From contig NZ_JANLCJ010000001.1 of NCBI RefSeq assembly GCF_024979295.1, positions 558,001 through 622,000 of the forward strand: a DNA stretch of 64,000 nt. The letters run 5' to 3'. Both the position numbers and the translations under genes were made by a program. Shown in pieces: positions 1-8,423 of this stretch. Origin of the DNA: Herbiconiux daphne. GTDB taxonomy: Bacteria > Actinomycetota > Actinomycetes > Actinomycetales > Microbacteriaceae. The stretch's first letter is position 1. Each line of letters starts with the position of its first letter. The notes beneath the pieces were generated by a model that was not told where the DNA came from, did not search any database, and was given only the letters and a program-made list of their open reading frames with translations.

Positions 1-397
1 GACTCACCGCGTTCTGCCACGTGTCGGCGTGCCGGGCCTGCAGCTCGTGTGCGCGGATCGAGATGTCGTCGAGCACGTCGGTGGGCCGGCGGCCCACGTT
101 CGTGGGCACCGCGAGATCGGTCAGGATGCGCCGCTTGAGGCCGGCGACCCGCACCATGAAGAATTCGTCGAGGTTCGATGCGAAGATCGCCAGGAAGTTC
201 GCCCGCTCGAGCACCGGCAGGGTGGGGTCTTCGGCGAGTTCGAGAACCCGGTTGTTGAACGCCAGCCAGCTGAGCTCGCGGTCGAGGTAGCGGCCCTCGG
301 GCAGCGGGGGGCCGCTCGTGGTCACGGCCAGTTCGTCGTAATCGTCGTCGAAGTCTGTGACAACACCGGCGTCGAGCGAGATCATGTCGTCGTCCAT
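1..397 (-). CDS. ppk: Polyphosphate kinase, N-terminal part (runs off the window)
   Basis: Reading the minus strand from an ATG at 397 gives 132 codons with no stop before the window edge. An acidic leader ([11 protein letters not shown]) is followed by the conserved Ppk1 N-terminal segment, including RELSWLAFN at about residues 40-48 and [13 protein letters not shown] further on, then the [10 protein letters not shown] region. Ppk1 makes long-chain polyphosphate from ATP and normally has about 700 residues, so only about a fifth is visible. The catalytic histidines lie outside the window. The gene is on the same strand as the downstream-numbered GH8, mshD and glnR genes, and the phosphate regulators PhoU and SenX3-RegX3 are about 10 kb away. 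Identification rests on the well-conserved N-terminal motif. Confidence 0.9.
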   Translation of the reverse strand, partial: MDDDMISLDAGVVTDFDDDYDELAVTTSGPPLPEGRYLDRELSWLAFNNRVLELAEDPTLPVLERANFLAIFASNLDEFFMVRVAGLKRRILTDLAVPTNVGRRPTDVLDDISIRAHELQARHADTWQNAVS

Positions 398-520
398 CTG
401 AACATCATGTCACCCGGGCGTGACCGCGGGCATCGCCCGACGTAAACGGTGGATGACGGATGCCGCCACCGCGGCCTGTGCAGAACAGGAGGCATCCGGC
501 ACCTCGTGCTCCACCCCGAC

Positions 521-2791
521 TCAGCCGTAGATCAGGGCGCCGAGTTGCGCGACCACCTCGGGCGACACCGTGTTGAGGCCGCCGAGCACAACCAGACGGG
601 TGGGACGCAACCGCTGCATCTCGGCCACGATCGAGGCCGGCACCGAGTCGCGGGTGACGAGCAGCACCGGCGCGTGCTCCTTCGCCGCGGCGGCCGATGC
701 CGAGAGCGCGTCGGGGAAGACCGCTCCGGAGGCGACGTAGACCGTGCGGGTGGCGGCCGCCGGGAACGTGGCCGTGGAGATCGCCGCGGCGACGGCGAAG
801 CGATCGGCGCCGGCGATGCGCTGCACCGTCGACACCCCGGCGGCGGAGGCGATGGAGTTCTTGGTCGAATCGGAGACGGTCGCGGTTCCGCCGAGCAGCA
901 CCACGCGCGAGGGATTCAGCCGGTCGAGCTCTGCGGCCACGGAATCAGGCACGGAGTCCTTCGACACCAGCAGCACGGGCGCCTTCTGCCCGCCGGCTGC
1001 TGCCGCGCCCGCGAGGGCATCGGGGAACACCTGCCCCGACGCGACATAGGCGACCGCTGCTCCGCCGGGGAAGGTCTTCACCGAGAGAGCCGCCGAGACG
1101 GCGTAGCGATCGGCGCCTCCGACCCGCTGCACTGATCCGCCCGGGTCGATGTAACCGGCGAGAGCAGCTTCCACACCGGCGCTGATCGTGTTCGCTCCTC
1201 CGAGCAGCACGATGTTGAGGGGGTCGAGTCGCCTGAGTTCGACGTCGATCACCGCCGGAATCGAGTCCCGCGCCACGAGCAGCACCGGCGACCCCACCGT
1301 GCCGGCCGCGGCCGACGCCGACAGTGCGTCGGGGAACACCTCGCCCGAGGCGATGTACACCGTCTCGCGGTCGGGCACGAAGGTCTGCGCCGAGACGCCG
1401 GCCGACACCGCGTAGCGGTCCGCCCCGCCGATCGGCACGACCCCGCCGGCGCCCGTCGCCGCGTTCGTGTCGGGCAGCCAGAAGTTGCCCGACAGCAGCA
1501 GCATCACCTGCAGCCCGATGGTGTCGCTGTAATACCCGGCCGAGGCTGCGCCGGTCACCGTGGTCTTCACAGAACTCCAGATCTTTTCGATCCAGCTCTG
1601 GTCGGCGCCGGTCGCGGTCGGCACAGCCGCGGCCGCCGCCATCGGCGCGCTGAACGCGATGTCGCCGTAATTCACCAGCTGCGTGCCGGTGAGTGTGTAG
1701 CCGGCGCGGATGTTCGTAGGATCACTGCCGGTGGAGGTCTGCACCCAGTCGGCGATCTTCACCGACGCCGTGCGCGCGGCCGCGTTGCCGGTGAGCAGAG
1801 CCGCCGACGCCAGCCGCCAGGGCACCCGGTTCGCATTGTAGGAGAAGTTGCCGTCGTTGGCCGATTCGAGGAAGTTCGCCGGCGCCGGGTTGGGCGTGGC
1901 ATTGGTGTTCACGATGAAGTCGGGCAGCAGCCCGGTCGCCGTCGCCTGACCCTGCATCGTCGTCACCAGCGCGGCAGCAGCGGTGGCCACCTGGCCCCAG
2001 AGGGCGTCGCCGGTCGCGTTCTGGAACGCGACGAAGTGGTCGATCATGAGGTCGGAGCTGCGCGTCGCGAACCAGAACGGCGTGCCCGACTCCGGCCAGT
2101 CGCCGAGCTTCGGCAGGCGGGTGGTGGGATTGATCTCGCTGGCGCCGATCGCGGCGATCAACGAGACGGCCTCGGCGCGGTAGTCGAACGAGCCGGGCGT
2201 GGAGCTGCCCCACTGGGTGTCGGCGAGCAGCAGCCCGTAGGCGACATCCAGATCGCCGTCGGTCGCCGAGCCCGCGTCGCCCGGGAAGCTCGCGCAGTCG
2301 GCGCCCTGGTGCCAGGCCATCAGCTCGGGGTTCACCTCGCTCGGGTGGTCGAGCACGTAGCGGTAGAGCCCGTCGAACTGCGCGCGGGCGTTCGCGTCGT
2401 GGCCGGCCATGAGGGCGGTGATCACCATGCCGTAGCCCTGGCCCTCCGACACCACCATCGAACCGGTCGCCGAGGAGGCGTCGACGTAATACGTGTCGGT
2501 GCCGCAGACGGTGGGGGTGCCGGCCTTGAGGTAGCGCTTCTTCCAGGCGTCGTAGGCGGCCCGCACGTCGGCATCTGCCGCCGTGCGGCCGCCCGGCGCC
2601 GTCGCCGAGCCCGACGGCAGGTTCACCAGGTGCGACCCGAACGGCCGCCGCGGGTCGGGCACCGCCGCGGATGCCGAGGAGGCGCCCGACAGCGGGGCCA
2701 TCCCGCCGAGCAGCAGGGCGAGCACGAGGCCCGCGACGATCCATTCGGCCAGACGTCGGCCTCGCGAGCGGGTGTCGATCACGTCAGGCAC
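521..2791 (-). CDS. Secreted glycoside hydrolase family 8 enzyme with three CWB2 cell-wall-binding repeats
   Basis: 756 aa. Residues 1-43 form a Sec signal peptide with a hydrophobic core and a SAA cleavage site. Residues 50-445 look like a GH8 (beta-1,4-glucanase/endoglucanase) domain: SEGQGYGM carries the expected proton-donor Glu (about residue 116), ATDGDLDVAYG carries the conserved Asp cluster (178-182), and YNANRVPWRLA is another GH8 block. From about residue 455 there are three CWB2 repeats, each starting GGADRYAVS or GADRFAV and containing VYVASGxVFPDAL and VVLLGG. CWB2 repeats hold proteins non-covalently on the wall. The substrate cannot be read from sequence: cellulose, chitosan, xylan or an own-envelope glucan are all possible. 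A second CWB2 protein is encoded near 56 kb. Confidence 0.9.
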   Translation of the reverse strand: MPDVIDTRSRGRRLAEWIVAGLVLALLLGGMAPLSGASSASAAVPDPRRPFGSHLVNLPSGSATAPGGRTAADADVRAAYDAWKKRYLKAGTPTVCGTDTYYVDASSATGSMVVSEGQGYGMVITALMAGHDANARAQFDGLYRYVLDHPSEVNPELMAWHQGADCASFPGDAGSATDGDLDVAYGLLLADTQWGSSTPGSFDYRAEAVSLIAAIGASEINPTTRLPKLGDWPESGTPFWFATRSSDLMIDHFVAFQNATGDALWGQVATAAAALVTTMQGQATATGLLPDFIVNTNATPNPAPANFLESANDGNFSYNANRVPWRLASAALLTGNAAARTASVKIADWVQTSTGSDPTNIRAGYTLTGTQLVNYGDIAFSAPMAAAAAVPTATGADQSWIEKIWSSVKTTVTGAASAGYYSDTIGLQVMLLLSGNFWLPDTNAATGAGGVVPIGGADRYAVSAGVSAQTFVPDRETVYIASGEVFPDALSASAAAGTVGSPVLLVARDSIPAVIDVELRRLDPLNIVLLGGANTISAGVEAALAGYIDPGGSVQRVGGADRYAVSAALSVKTFPGGAAVAYVASGQVFPDALAGAAAAGGQKAPVLLVSKDSVPDSVAAELDRLNPSRVVLLGGTATVSDSTKNSIASAAGVSTVQRIAGADRFAVAAAISTATFPAAATRTVYVASGAVFPDALSASAAAAKEHAPVLLVTRDSVPASIVAEMQRLRPTRLVVLGGLNTVSPEVVAQLGALIYG

Positions 2792-2900
2792 CTCGCTTCG
2801 GGGAGTGTGCGGCGATGTCGCCGAGAATACCTCAGTCTAGGCAGACCCCGCCGGTGAGCGCACTACCCCCGTTCGAGCACGACACCGGGGCGGCCTTCGC

Positions 2901-3800
2901 TCAGCGCCGCGCCGGCACCACGCGCTGCTGGTACTGCACGTCGATCGTGTGGTCGGTGAACCCGAGGGACCGATACAGTGCCACCGCCCGGGTGTTGTCG
3001 GCGTCGACGAACAGGGCGGCCTGCGCACAGCCCCGCTCGATCAAACGGGCGAGCCCCCGGTTCATGAGGTAGCGGCCGAGCCCCTGCCCAGCGTGCGCCT
3101 CGTCGATGCCGATCACGTAGATCTCGCCCACCCGCTCGTCGTCGGGCTCGACCTTCAGCCAGTTGTAGCCGATGAGTCGCCCGCGCTCGTCGCGCAGCAG
3201 CAAGAAGTCGTCGGGGTCGAACCACGGCTCCGACATGCGGAACCGCAGGTCTTCGGTGGTCATCGCTCCCTGTTCGGCGTGGTCGGCGAACACCCGGGCG
3301 TTGAGGTCGACCCAGTCGTCGGCATCCGTTCCCCCGCGGAAGCTCGAGAGCGTGAAGCCCTCGGGCAACGCCGTCTCGGGTCCGGCGGAGGCGGGCAGTT
3401 CGCGGCGCAGCTGCAGCAGGGTGCGGATGGCGTCGAACCGGTGGGTCGCGGCGAGACGCCGACTGGCCGGATGGTCGCCGTGCGCCCACGCCCGCAGCGG
3501 CTCGGCCCCGCGCCCCCGGTTGGCGAGCAGGATGTCGAGCAGCTGACGCCCGAGCCCCTCTTCGCGCCACTCCGGGTCGATCACGAACTCGAGCTCGCCC
3601 TGGCCCACGATGGCGGCGCCCACGACGGTCGTCGATCGCTCGGCGAGCAGCAACGACCGGGTGCCCTTGCCCGCGTCGACGAGGGCCTGGTCGTTGAACG
3701 GCTGCTGGCCGTCGACCAGCGCCGCCCGGGCGACGAGCCTCAGAAAGGGTTCGCGAGCGTCGTCGGGGCTACTGATTGAGAGAGTGAGCGAGTCGCTCAT
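2901..3800 (-). CDS. mshD: Mycothiol synthase (acetyl-CoA:Cys-GlcN-Ins acetyltransferase)
   Basis: 299 aa with two consecutive GNAT folds, the architecture of MshD, which performs the last step of mycothiol synthesis in the actinobacterial cytosol. The C-terminal half holds the acetyl-CoA loop in [19 protein letters not shown], preceded by [19 protein letters not shown], and it ends with the typical ALYRSLGF block. The N-terminal half keeps a weaker GNAT pattern ([10 protein letters not shown]). The start overlaps the end of the glnR gene by about 32 nt, so the two are translationally linked. The same glnR-mshD order is known from Mycobacterium (Rv0818-Rv0819). Together the double GNAT fold and context make the call secure. 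Confidence 0.92.
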   Translation of the reverse strand: MSDSLTLSISSPDDAREPFLRLVARAALVDGQQPFNDQALVDAGKGTRSLLLAERSTTVVGAAIVGQGELEFVIDPEWREEGLGRQLLDILLANRGRGAEPLRAWAHGDHPASRRLAATHRFDAIRTLLQLRRELPASAGPETALPEGFTLSSFRGGTDADDWVDLNARVFADHAEQGAMTTEDLRFRMSEPWFDPDDFLLLRDERGRLIGYNWLKVEPDDERVGEIYVIGIDEAHAGQGLGRYLMNRGLARLIERGCAQAALFVDADNTRAVALYRSLGFTDHTIDVQYQQRVVPARR

Positions 3801-4461
3801 TGTCGTCCTCGAAGAAGTTGAAGCGGTACCCCACGTTGCGCACGGTGCCGATCAGCGATTCGAGGTCGCCCAGTTTCGCGCGCAGCCGCCGCACGTGCAC
3901 GTCGACGGTTCGCGTGCCGCCGAAGTAGTCGTAGCCCCACACCTCGCTGAGCAGCTGTTCGCGCGTGAACACCCGCGACGGGTGCATCGCGAAGAAGCGC
4001 AGCAGCTCGAACTCCTTGAACGTGAGGTCGAGCGGGCGACCGTGCACCCGGGCCGAGTAGCTCGCCTCGTCGATCACGACGCCCGAGGCCTGGATCTTCG
4101 ACGTCGACTGGTCTTGCACCTGGCGGCCGATGGCAAGACGGATGCGCGTGTCGACCTCGGCGGGCCCGGCGGATTCGAGCACGACATCCGCCGCTCCCCA
4201 CTCGGCGCTGACCGCGGTGAGCCCGCCCTCGGTGAGGATGAGCACGACGGGAACCCCGATGCCGGTGGTGCTGAGGATCTTGCAGAGCGACCGCGCACTG
4301 GCGAGGTCGTGGCGGGCGTCGACGAAGATGAGATCGCTGTTGGGCGTGTTGACGAGCTGGGAGGGTTCGGCCGGAATCTGTCGTGTGCGGTGACTCAGCA
4401 GAGAGAGAGCGGGCAACACCTCTCGGTCGACCGCAGAGGTCAGGATCAACAACTGCGCCAC
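3769..4461 (-). CDS. glnR: GlnR-type OmpR-family nitrogen regulator
   Basis: 230 aa. The receiver-like domain covers residues 1-115 and the winged helix about 130-225. The text reads very like Streptomyces and Mycobacterium Gln[56 protein letters not shown] and [10 protein letters not shown]. GlnR is an atypical orphan response regulator that controls nitrogen assimilation genes without a cognate kinase, which fits the absence of a kinase gene beside it. It is the upstream partner of mshD and overlaps its start. A 55-bp gap separates it from the divergent small membrane-protein gene at 4516, so that gap must hold both promoters. Confidence 0.88.
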   Translation of the reverse strand: MAQLLILTSAVDREVLPALSLLSHRTRQIPAEPSQLVNTPNSDLIFVDARHDLASARSLCKILSTTGIGVPVVLILTEGGLTAVSAEWGAADVVLESAGPAEVDTRIRLAIGRQVQDQSTSKIQASGVVIDEASYSARVHGRPLDLTFKEFELLRFFAMHPSRVFTREQLLSEVWGYDYFGGTRTVDVHVRRLRAKLGDLESLIGTVRNVGYRFNFFEDDNERLAHSLNQ

Positions 4462-4515
4462 GTAAGATCCTCCAGAGAACGCCTGCGGTACATACTATCG
4501 GGCAGAATGTCGGGT

Positions 4516-4794
4516 ATGAGTCTGCTCATGAGAAGCGTAGTCCCGGTATGGATTCTCACCATCCTCGCCGTCGTGGCCGTGGGATTGTTCGTCTCACCGG
4601 CCTCGTTCCTCGTGTTCATGCCGGTCGTGCTCGGTCTGGCGCTGCTCCTCTCCTTCGGAATCCAGCTCGTGGTCACCGAGCGCAAGGGCTTCGTGAACCG
4701 CGTCTCGGCGAGCCTCGGCGGCGCGGTGCTGATCCTCGCCGTCGCCACCGTGGTGCTGGGGCCGCTCGCCTTCGCCGCGGGCGCTAAGCTTTGA
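4516..4794 (+). CDS. Small integral membrane protein (about 92 aa), unknown function
   Basis: The reading frame beginning MSLLMRSVVPVW encodes two or three hydrophobic segments: WILTILAVVAVGLFVSP, FLVFMPVVLGLALLLSF, and a third near the C-terminus (GGAVLILAVATVVLGPLAF), joined by a short charged loop (VTERKGFVNRV). An ATG at 4507 is an alternative start three codons upstream. The stop lies 2 nt before the ATG of the next, 37-aa membrane protein, and that in turn lies 2 nt before the nitrobindin-like gene, so the three look like one operon. I recognise no family. The compact membrane topology and operon spacing are what support it as a real gene. Confidence 0.7.
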   Translation: MSLLMRSVVPVWILTILAVVAVGLFVSPASFLVFMPVVLGLALLLSFGIQLVVTERKGFVNRVSASLGGAVLILAVATVVLGPLAFAAGAKL

Positions 4795-4796
4795 CC

Positions 4797-4910
4797 ATGT
4801 CCTACGTAGCGCTCGAACTCCTGTTCATCGGCCTTCTCGGGCTTGCGAGTCTCGCAATCGCCTGGGTGTCGGGTGTCGTCATCTACAAGCTGTTCCGCGG
4901 CCAGCGCTGA
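4797..4910 (+). CDS. 37-aa single-span membrane microprotein
   Basis: ATG at 4797, stop TGA at 4908-4910. The peptide has a continuous hydrophobic stretch from about residue 8 to 30 (LLFIGLLGLASLAIAWVSG then VVIY) and a basic C-terminal tail (KLFRGQR), as expected for an inserted single-pass helix with its C-terminus inside by the positive-inside rule. The gene is packed between two others with 2-nt gaps on each side: the upstream membrane-protein stop at 4794 and the nitrobindin-like ATG at 4913. It uses the high-GC codon pattern of its neighbours. Function unknown. The exact packing, not any homology, is the evidence that it is translated. Confidence 0.6.
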   Translation: MSYVALELLFIGLLGLASLAIAWVSGVVIYKLFRGQR

Positions 4911-4912
4911 CG

Positions 4913-5614
4913 ATGATCGAGATCCCCACCGATCTGCCCGCCGAGCTCGTTCCTCTGTCATGGCTGATCGGGGTCTGGGAGGGCACCGGCGTCATCGACT
5001 ACGCCATCGGCGACGAGGGCGATCCGGGCGCTGAGGGCACGGGCGATGCCGACTCGGCGACCGGCGGTGAAGCCGCCGGGGAGCCCGGTGCCGGCGCGCG
5101 CGTCTCCCGCGAATTCGGCCAGCGCATCAGCTTCAGCCACGACGGCCTGCCCTACCTCAACTACAGCTCCTACACCTGGCTGCTCGGCGAGAAGACCGAC
5201 GACAGCGACGAGACGCCGCCCATCCCGCTCACCGCCGAGACCGGCTACTGGCGTCTCAGCCGCCTGCACATCGAGGGCGACGTGGGCCCCGGCATGCTGC
5301 CCGGGGTCGGCCCCCGGCCGTTCAACACGGCCCAGTCGGTCGAGGCGCTCCGCAACTCGTCCGACGGCTTCGACATCGAGGTGTCGATCGTGCACCCCAC
5401 CGGCGTGAGCGAGCTCTACCTCGGTCAGGTGAAGGGCCCTCGCATCGACCTCGCCACCGACGCCGTGGTGCGCACCCAGTCGGCGAAGGAATACTCCGCG
5501 GCCACCCGTCTCTACGGCCTGGTCGACAACCACCTGCTGTGGGCGTGGGACATCGCCGCCCTCGGCCAGAGTCTTCGCACTCACGCCTCGGCGCGCCTCG
5601 CGAAGGCGGATTGA
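4913..5614 (+). CDS. FABP/nitrobindin-like beta-barrel protein (peroxynitrite isomerase family)
   Basis: 233 aa. The N-terminus contains IGVWEGTG (G20-x-W22-x-G24-x-G26), the signature of the THAP4-like heme-binding/DUF1794 family (nitrobindins). These small cytosolic beta barrels bind heme and can isomerise peroxynitrite to nitrate. The C-terminal block NHLLWAWDIAALGQ supplies the histidine region that ligates heme in the family. A Gly/Asp/Glu-rich stretch of about 30 residues (roughly 34-64) is inserted between the first strands; typical members lack it. The next gene, ygfZ, most likely starts at a TTG overlapping this stop codon (TTGA), which suggests translational coupling. A redox or NO-stress role is inferred from the family. 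Confidence 0.85.
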   Translation: MIEIPTDLPAELVPLSWLIGVWEGTGVIDYAIGDEGDPGAEGTGDADSATGGEAAGEPGAGARVSREFGQRISFSHDGLPYLNYSSYTWLLGEKTDDSDETPPIPLTAETGYWRLSRLHIEGDVGPGMLPGVGPRPFNTAQSVEALRNSSDGFDIEVSIVHPTGVSELYLGQVKGPRIDLATDAVVRTQSAKEYSAATRLYGLVDNHLLWAWDIAALGQSLRTHASARLAKAD

Positions 5615-6825
5615 AGGGCTTCTTGGCCGCCTCACCGTTCCTCTCGCTCACAGGCGCCGTCGCGGCATCCGGTGCCGACTCCGGCATCGCGTCGCACTAC
5701 GGCAACCCCCTCGTCGAACAACGGATGCTCGCTGCCGGGCCGGATGCCGCGGGCCGAGCCGTGCGCGCGGTCGTCGACCTCTCGAACCGCGGTGTCATCT
5801 CGGTCAGCGGCCCCGACCGGCTGACCTGGCTCGACTCGGTCACCAGCCAGAGCATCCGTGCGCTCGCCGCGGGCGAGTCGGCCGAGACGCTGCTGCTCGG
5901 CGCCAACGGCCGCATCGAGCACGCCATCCGGGTGCTCGACGACGGCGAGACGGCCTGGCTGCTCGTCGACGCCGACGAGACCGCTCCGCTGGCCACGTGG
6001 CTCGCCAGCATGAGGTTCACCCTGCGGGTCGAGATCGCCGACCGCACCGAGGAGTTCGCGACCATCGGCTGGCTGGCCTCGTCGGCCGACGCCTCCGCCC
6101 CGGCCGCCCTTCTCGACGTGGCCGCGTCGGGCAACGGCGTGACGCTCACCTGGGCCGACCCGTGGCCCGAGGTCGTGGCCGGGGGAGTGCAGTACGCCGA
6201 GGTCACCGACCACCCGGGCGCCGACTGGTGGTGGCGCGAGACGCTCGTGCCGCGCGAGTCGCTGCCGGCGCTCGCCGATGCCGTGACCTCGGGAGAGCTC
6301 GCCGTCGCCGGCCTGCTGGCCGCCGAGGCGCTGCGCATCGCCGCGTGGCGCCCCCGCCTGTCGACCGAGGTCGACGAGCGCTCGATTCCGCACGAGCTCG
6401 ACTGGCTGCGCTCGGCCGTGCACCTCAGCAAGGGCTGCTACCGCGGCCAGGAGACGGTGGCGAAGGTGCACAACCTCGGCCACCCGCCCAGGCGGCTCGT
6501 GTTCCTGCACCTCGACGGCTCGGAGGCGGTGCTGCCGGCCGCGGGCGACGAGGTGTTCGCCGGCGTGCCGGGCGACATCCGGTCTGCGCAGTCCGGCACC
6601 CCGGCCGACGCCGTGGGCCATGTCACTTCGGTGGGCATCCACCACGAATGGGGCCCGATCGCGCTCGCCGTGGTGAAGCGTCAGGTCGACCCCGACGCGC
6701 CGCTCGTCGTGCGCACGGCCGACGGTGACGTTGCCGCGACGGCCGAGTCGATCGTGTCGCCCGAAGCGGGTGCCGCCGTCGGCCGCGTCCCCAGGCTTCC
6801 GCGACTGGGCGCCCGCACCCGCTGA
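5611..6825 (+). CDS. ygfZ: YgfZ/GcvT-like folate-binding protein (Fe-S cluster maintenance)
   Basis: About 404 aa from a TTG at 5611 that overlaps the preceding stop; a TTG at 5623 is an alternative. The diagnostic YgfZ motif K-G-C-Y-x-G-Q-E is present as KGCYRGQE around residue 274, with its conserved cysteine. The N-terminal part has the GcvT-like block VISVSGPDRLTWLDSVTSQ, and a C-terminal barrel ends the protein. YgfZ uses folate to help build or repair iron-sulfur enzymes such as MiaB. It is the third gene of a run with the FABP gene, and the next gene (FUSC protein) starts only 2 nt after its stop, so they probably share a transcript. Confidence 0.88.
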   Translation: MKGFLAASPFLSLTGAVAASGADSGIASHYGNPLVEQRMLAAGPDAAGRAVRAVVDLSNRGVISVSGPDRLTWLDSVTSQSIRALAAGESAETLLLGANGRIEHAIRVLDDGETAWLLVDADETAPLATWLASMRFTLRVEIADRTEEFATIGWLASSADASAPAALLDVAASGNGVTLTWADPWPEVVAGGVQYAEVTDHPGADWWWRETLVPRESLPALADAVTSGELAVAGLLAAEALRIAAWRPRLSTEVDERSIPHELDWLRSAVHLSKGCYRGQETVAKVHNLGHPPRRLVFLHLDGSEAVLPAAGDEVFAGVPGDIRSAQSGTPADAVGHVTSVGIHHEWGPIALAVVKRQVDPDAPLVVRTADGDVAATAESIVSPEAGAAVGRVPRLPRLGARTR

Positions 6826-6827
6826 GT

Positions 6828-7925
6828 GTGAGCGACCCGTCTGCCTCCCGACGTGAGCGGTGGCGCGCTGCGGCATCCGGCGGCGTCGAGCGTTCGGGCG
6901 CGAGCCTGCCGGCCATCCTGCAGCTCGTGGTGGCGGTCACGGTCGCCTACGTGCTCGCGCGCTACCTGCTCGGTCATGAATACCCCATCGTCGCCGTCAC
7001 CGTGACGCTCTCCAGCCTCGGACTCGTGCTCGACGCGAGGCCGCGGCGGGTGCTCGAGACGGCCATCGCCATGACGATCGGCATCGTGCTGAGCGAGGTC
7101 ATCCTGCTGGGCTTCGGCCAAGGGGTGTGGCAGTTCGCGCTCACCATGCTGCTGACGCTGCTGCTCGCCCGTGCCCTGTCGCCGGTGCCGGGGCTGCCGA
7201 TCGTCGCGGCCGTGCAGGCGGCGCTGGTGTCGCTCATGCCCATCCCGCCGGGCGGCCCGTTCACGCGCACCGCCGACGCCGTGATCGGCGGGCTCGTGGC
7301 GCTCGCCAGCACGGCGCTGCTGCCGCGCGACCCGCGCCGGGCCGCGCGGCGCGAGGCACTGCGGTTCTTCGCCGCCTTCGACGCGATCGTGACGTCGCTC
7401 GTCACGGTGCTGCGGCTCGGCGACCGCAGCACCGCCGAGTTCGTGCTGAGCAAGGCCCGCGAGACGCAGGCGCTGACCGAGCAGTGGAAGGCCTCGCTCG
7501 ACTCGGCGGTCGCGATCTCGCGCATCTCGCCGTTCCTGCGCCGGCACCGGCAGGAGCTCGCCGACCTGCAGGTGATGCAGCTGAACATGGATCACGCCGC
7601 CCGCAACCTGCGCGTGGTGAGCCGCCGCCTCAGCACCCTGGCCGACGACACGCCCCGGCCCCAGCTCGCCGATGCCGTGGCGGGCATCCAGAGTGCCACG
7701 TCGATGCTCGCCCAGAGCATCGACCGGCCCGACCTGCGGCCGCTCGTGCGGCAGAGTCTCGTGCTGATCGCGATCACGCTCGATCCGCGCACTCTCACCC
7801 CCGGTCAACCGTTCTCCGAGGCATCCGTGGTGCTCTCGCTCAGGCCGCTCGTGCTCGATCTGCTGGCGGCGAGCGGCATGCCCCTCGACGAGGCGCGCCG
7901 GGCCCTGCCCGACATCACCAAATGA
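6828..7925 (+). CDS. FUSC-family membrane protein (aromatic-acid-exporter-like)
   Basis: 365 aa from GTG 6828, 2 nt after the ygfZ stop. The N-terminal half holds about five to six hydrophobic segments (for example ILQLVVAVTVAYVLARYLLG and FALTMLLTLLLARAL) with the short periplasmic PIPPGGPFTR loop, followed by DAVIGGLVALASTALLP. The C-terminal half is a long cytoplasmic alpha-helical region rich in Arg and Leu (about residues 165-365). This layout is that of the FUSC/ArAE family (fusaric acid resistance, aromatic acid exporter). Substrate unknown. The gene probably belongs to the same transcript as the FABP and ygfZ genes. Confidence 0.75.
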   Translation: MSDPSASRRERWRAAASGGVERSGASLPAILQLVVAVTVAYVLARYLLGHEYPIVAVTVTLSSLGLVLDARPRRVLETAIAMTIGIVLSEVILLGFGQGVWQFALTMLLTLLLARALSPVPGLPIVAAVQAALVSLMPIPPGGPFTRTADAVIGGLVALASTALLPRDPRRAARREALRFFAAFDAIVTSLVTVLRLGDRSTAEFVLSKARETQALTEQWKASLDSAVAISRISPFLRRHRQELADLQVMQLNMDHAARNLRVVSRRLSTLADDTPRPQLADAVAGIQSATSMLAQSIDRPDLRPLVRQSLVLIAITLDPRTLTPGQPFSEASVVLSLRPLVLDLLAASGMPLDEARRALPDITK

Positions 7926-7962
7926 GGGGCGAAACCCTCCCGGGTTCCGATACCGTAAAGCC

Positions 7963-8391
7963 ATGAAGATGCGAAAGTCAGCCCTGCTCGCCATTCCAGC
8001 ACTCGCCTTCGCATTCGTGCTGACGGGCTGCACGCTCCCCGGCCCGATGGCGAACTTCTCGGGCCTGCCCGGCGAAGAGCAGATCGCGGGCGAATCCGAG
8101 CCCGACGACTCCGGTCTCCAGGCGTTCTGGCTCAACGAGGGCGACAGCATCGCGGTGGCCGTCTCGGGCAGTTCGACCTGCCCGGTCATCGGCAGTCGGC
8201 TGAACGTGATCGACCCGGCCGGCGAGGGCAACGTGGTCGAGATCGTGCCGGTGGCGCAGCCCGCCGACCAGATCTGCACGATGGACTACGTGCCGCACAC
8301 CACCACGTTCCCGACGCCGAACGACGTCACCACGACGGAACCCCTCGTGGTGCGCGTGGGCGACAAAGAGGTCACCGTTCCCATCAAGTAG
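7963..8391 (+). CDS. Small lipoprotein, unknown function
   Basis: 142 aa. A basic N-terminus (MKMRKS) and hydrophobic core (ALLAIPALAFAFV) precede the lipobox LTGC, giving an N-terminal diacylglycerol cysteine at about residue 23. The mature part is acidic and contains two cysteines spaced to form a disulfide (TCPV and ICTM). No catalytic motif is visible. The 37-nt gap after the FUSC gene contains no obvious terminator, so it may be read from the same transcript. The gene is followed by the convergent methyltransferase. The lipobox makes envelope location the only firm statement. Confidence 0.75.
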   Translation: MKMRKSALLAIPALAFAFVLTGCTLPGPMANFSGLPGEEQIAGESEPDDSGLQAFWLNEGDSIAVAVSGSSTCPVIGSRLNVIDPAGEGNVVEIVPVAQPADQICTMDYVPHTTTFPTPNDVTTTEPLVVRVGDKEVTVPIK

Positions 8392-8423
8392 CGCGGGCTC
8401 ACGGGAGTGGGCTCGTCGGCCGC

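Noticed and set aside
457..498. Terminator between ppk and the GH8 gene (CGGATGCC/GGCATCCG)
   Set aside because: The 8-bp arms are 26 nt apart, with no T-run, and the word is one of the genome-wide over-represented hexamers; the pairing is probably chance. The rest of the 123-bp gap shows nothing else.
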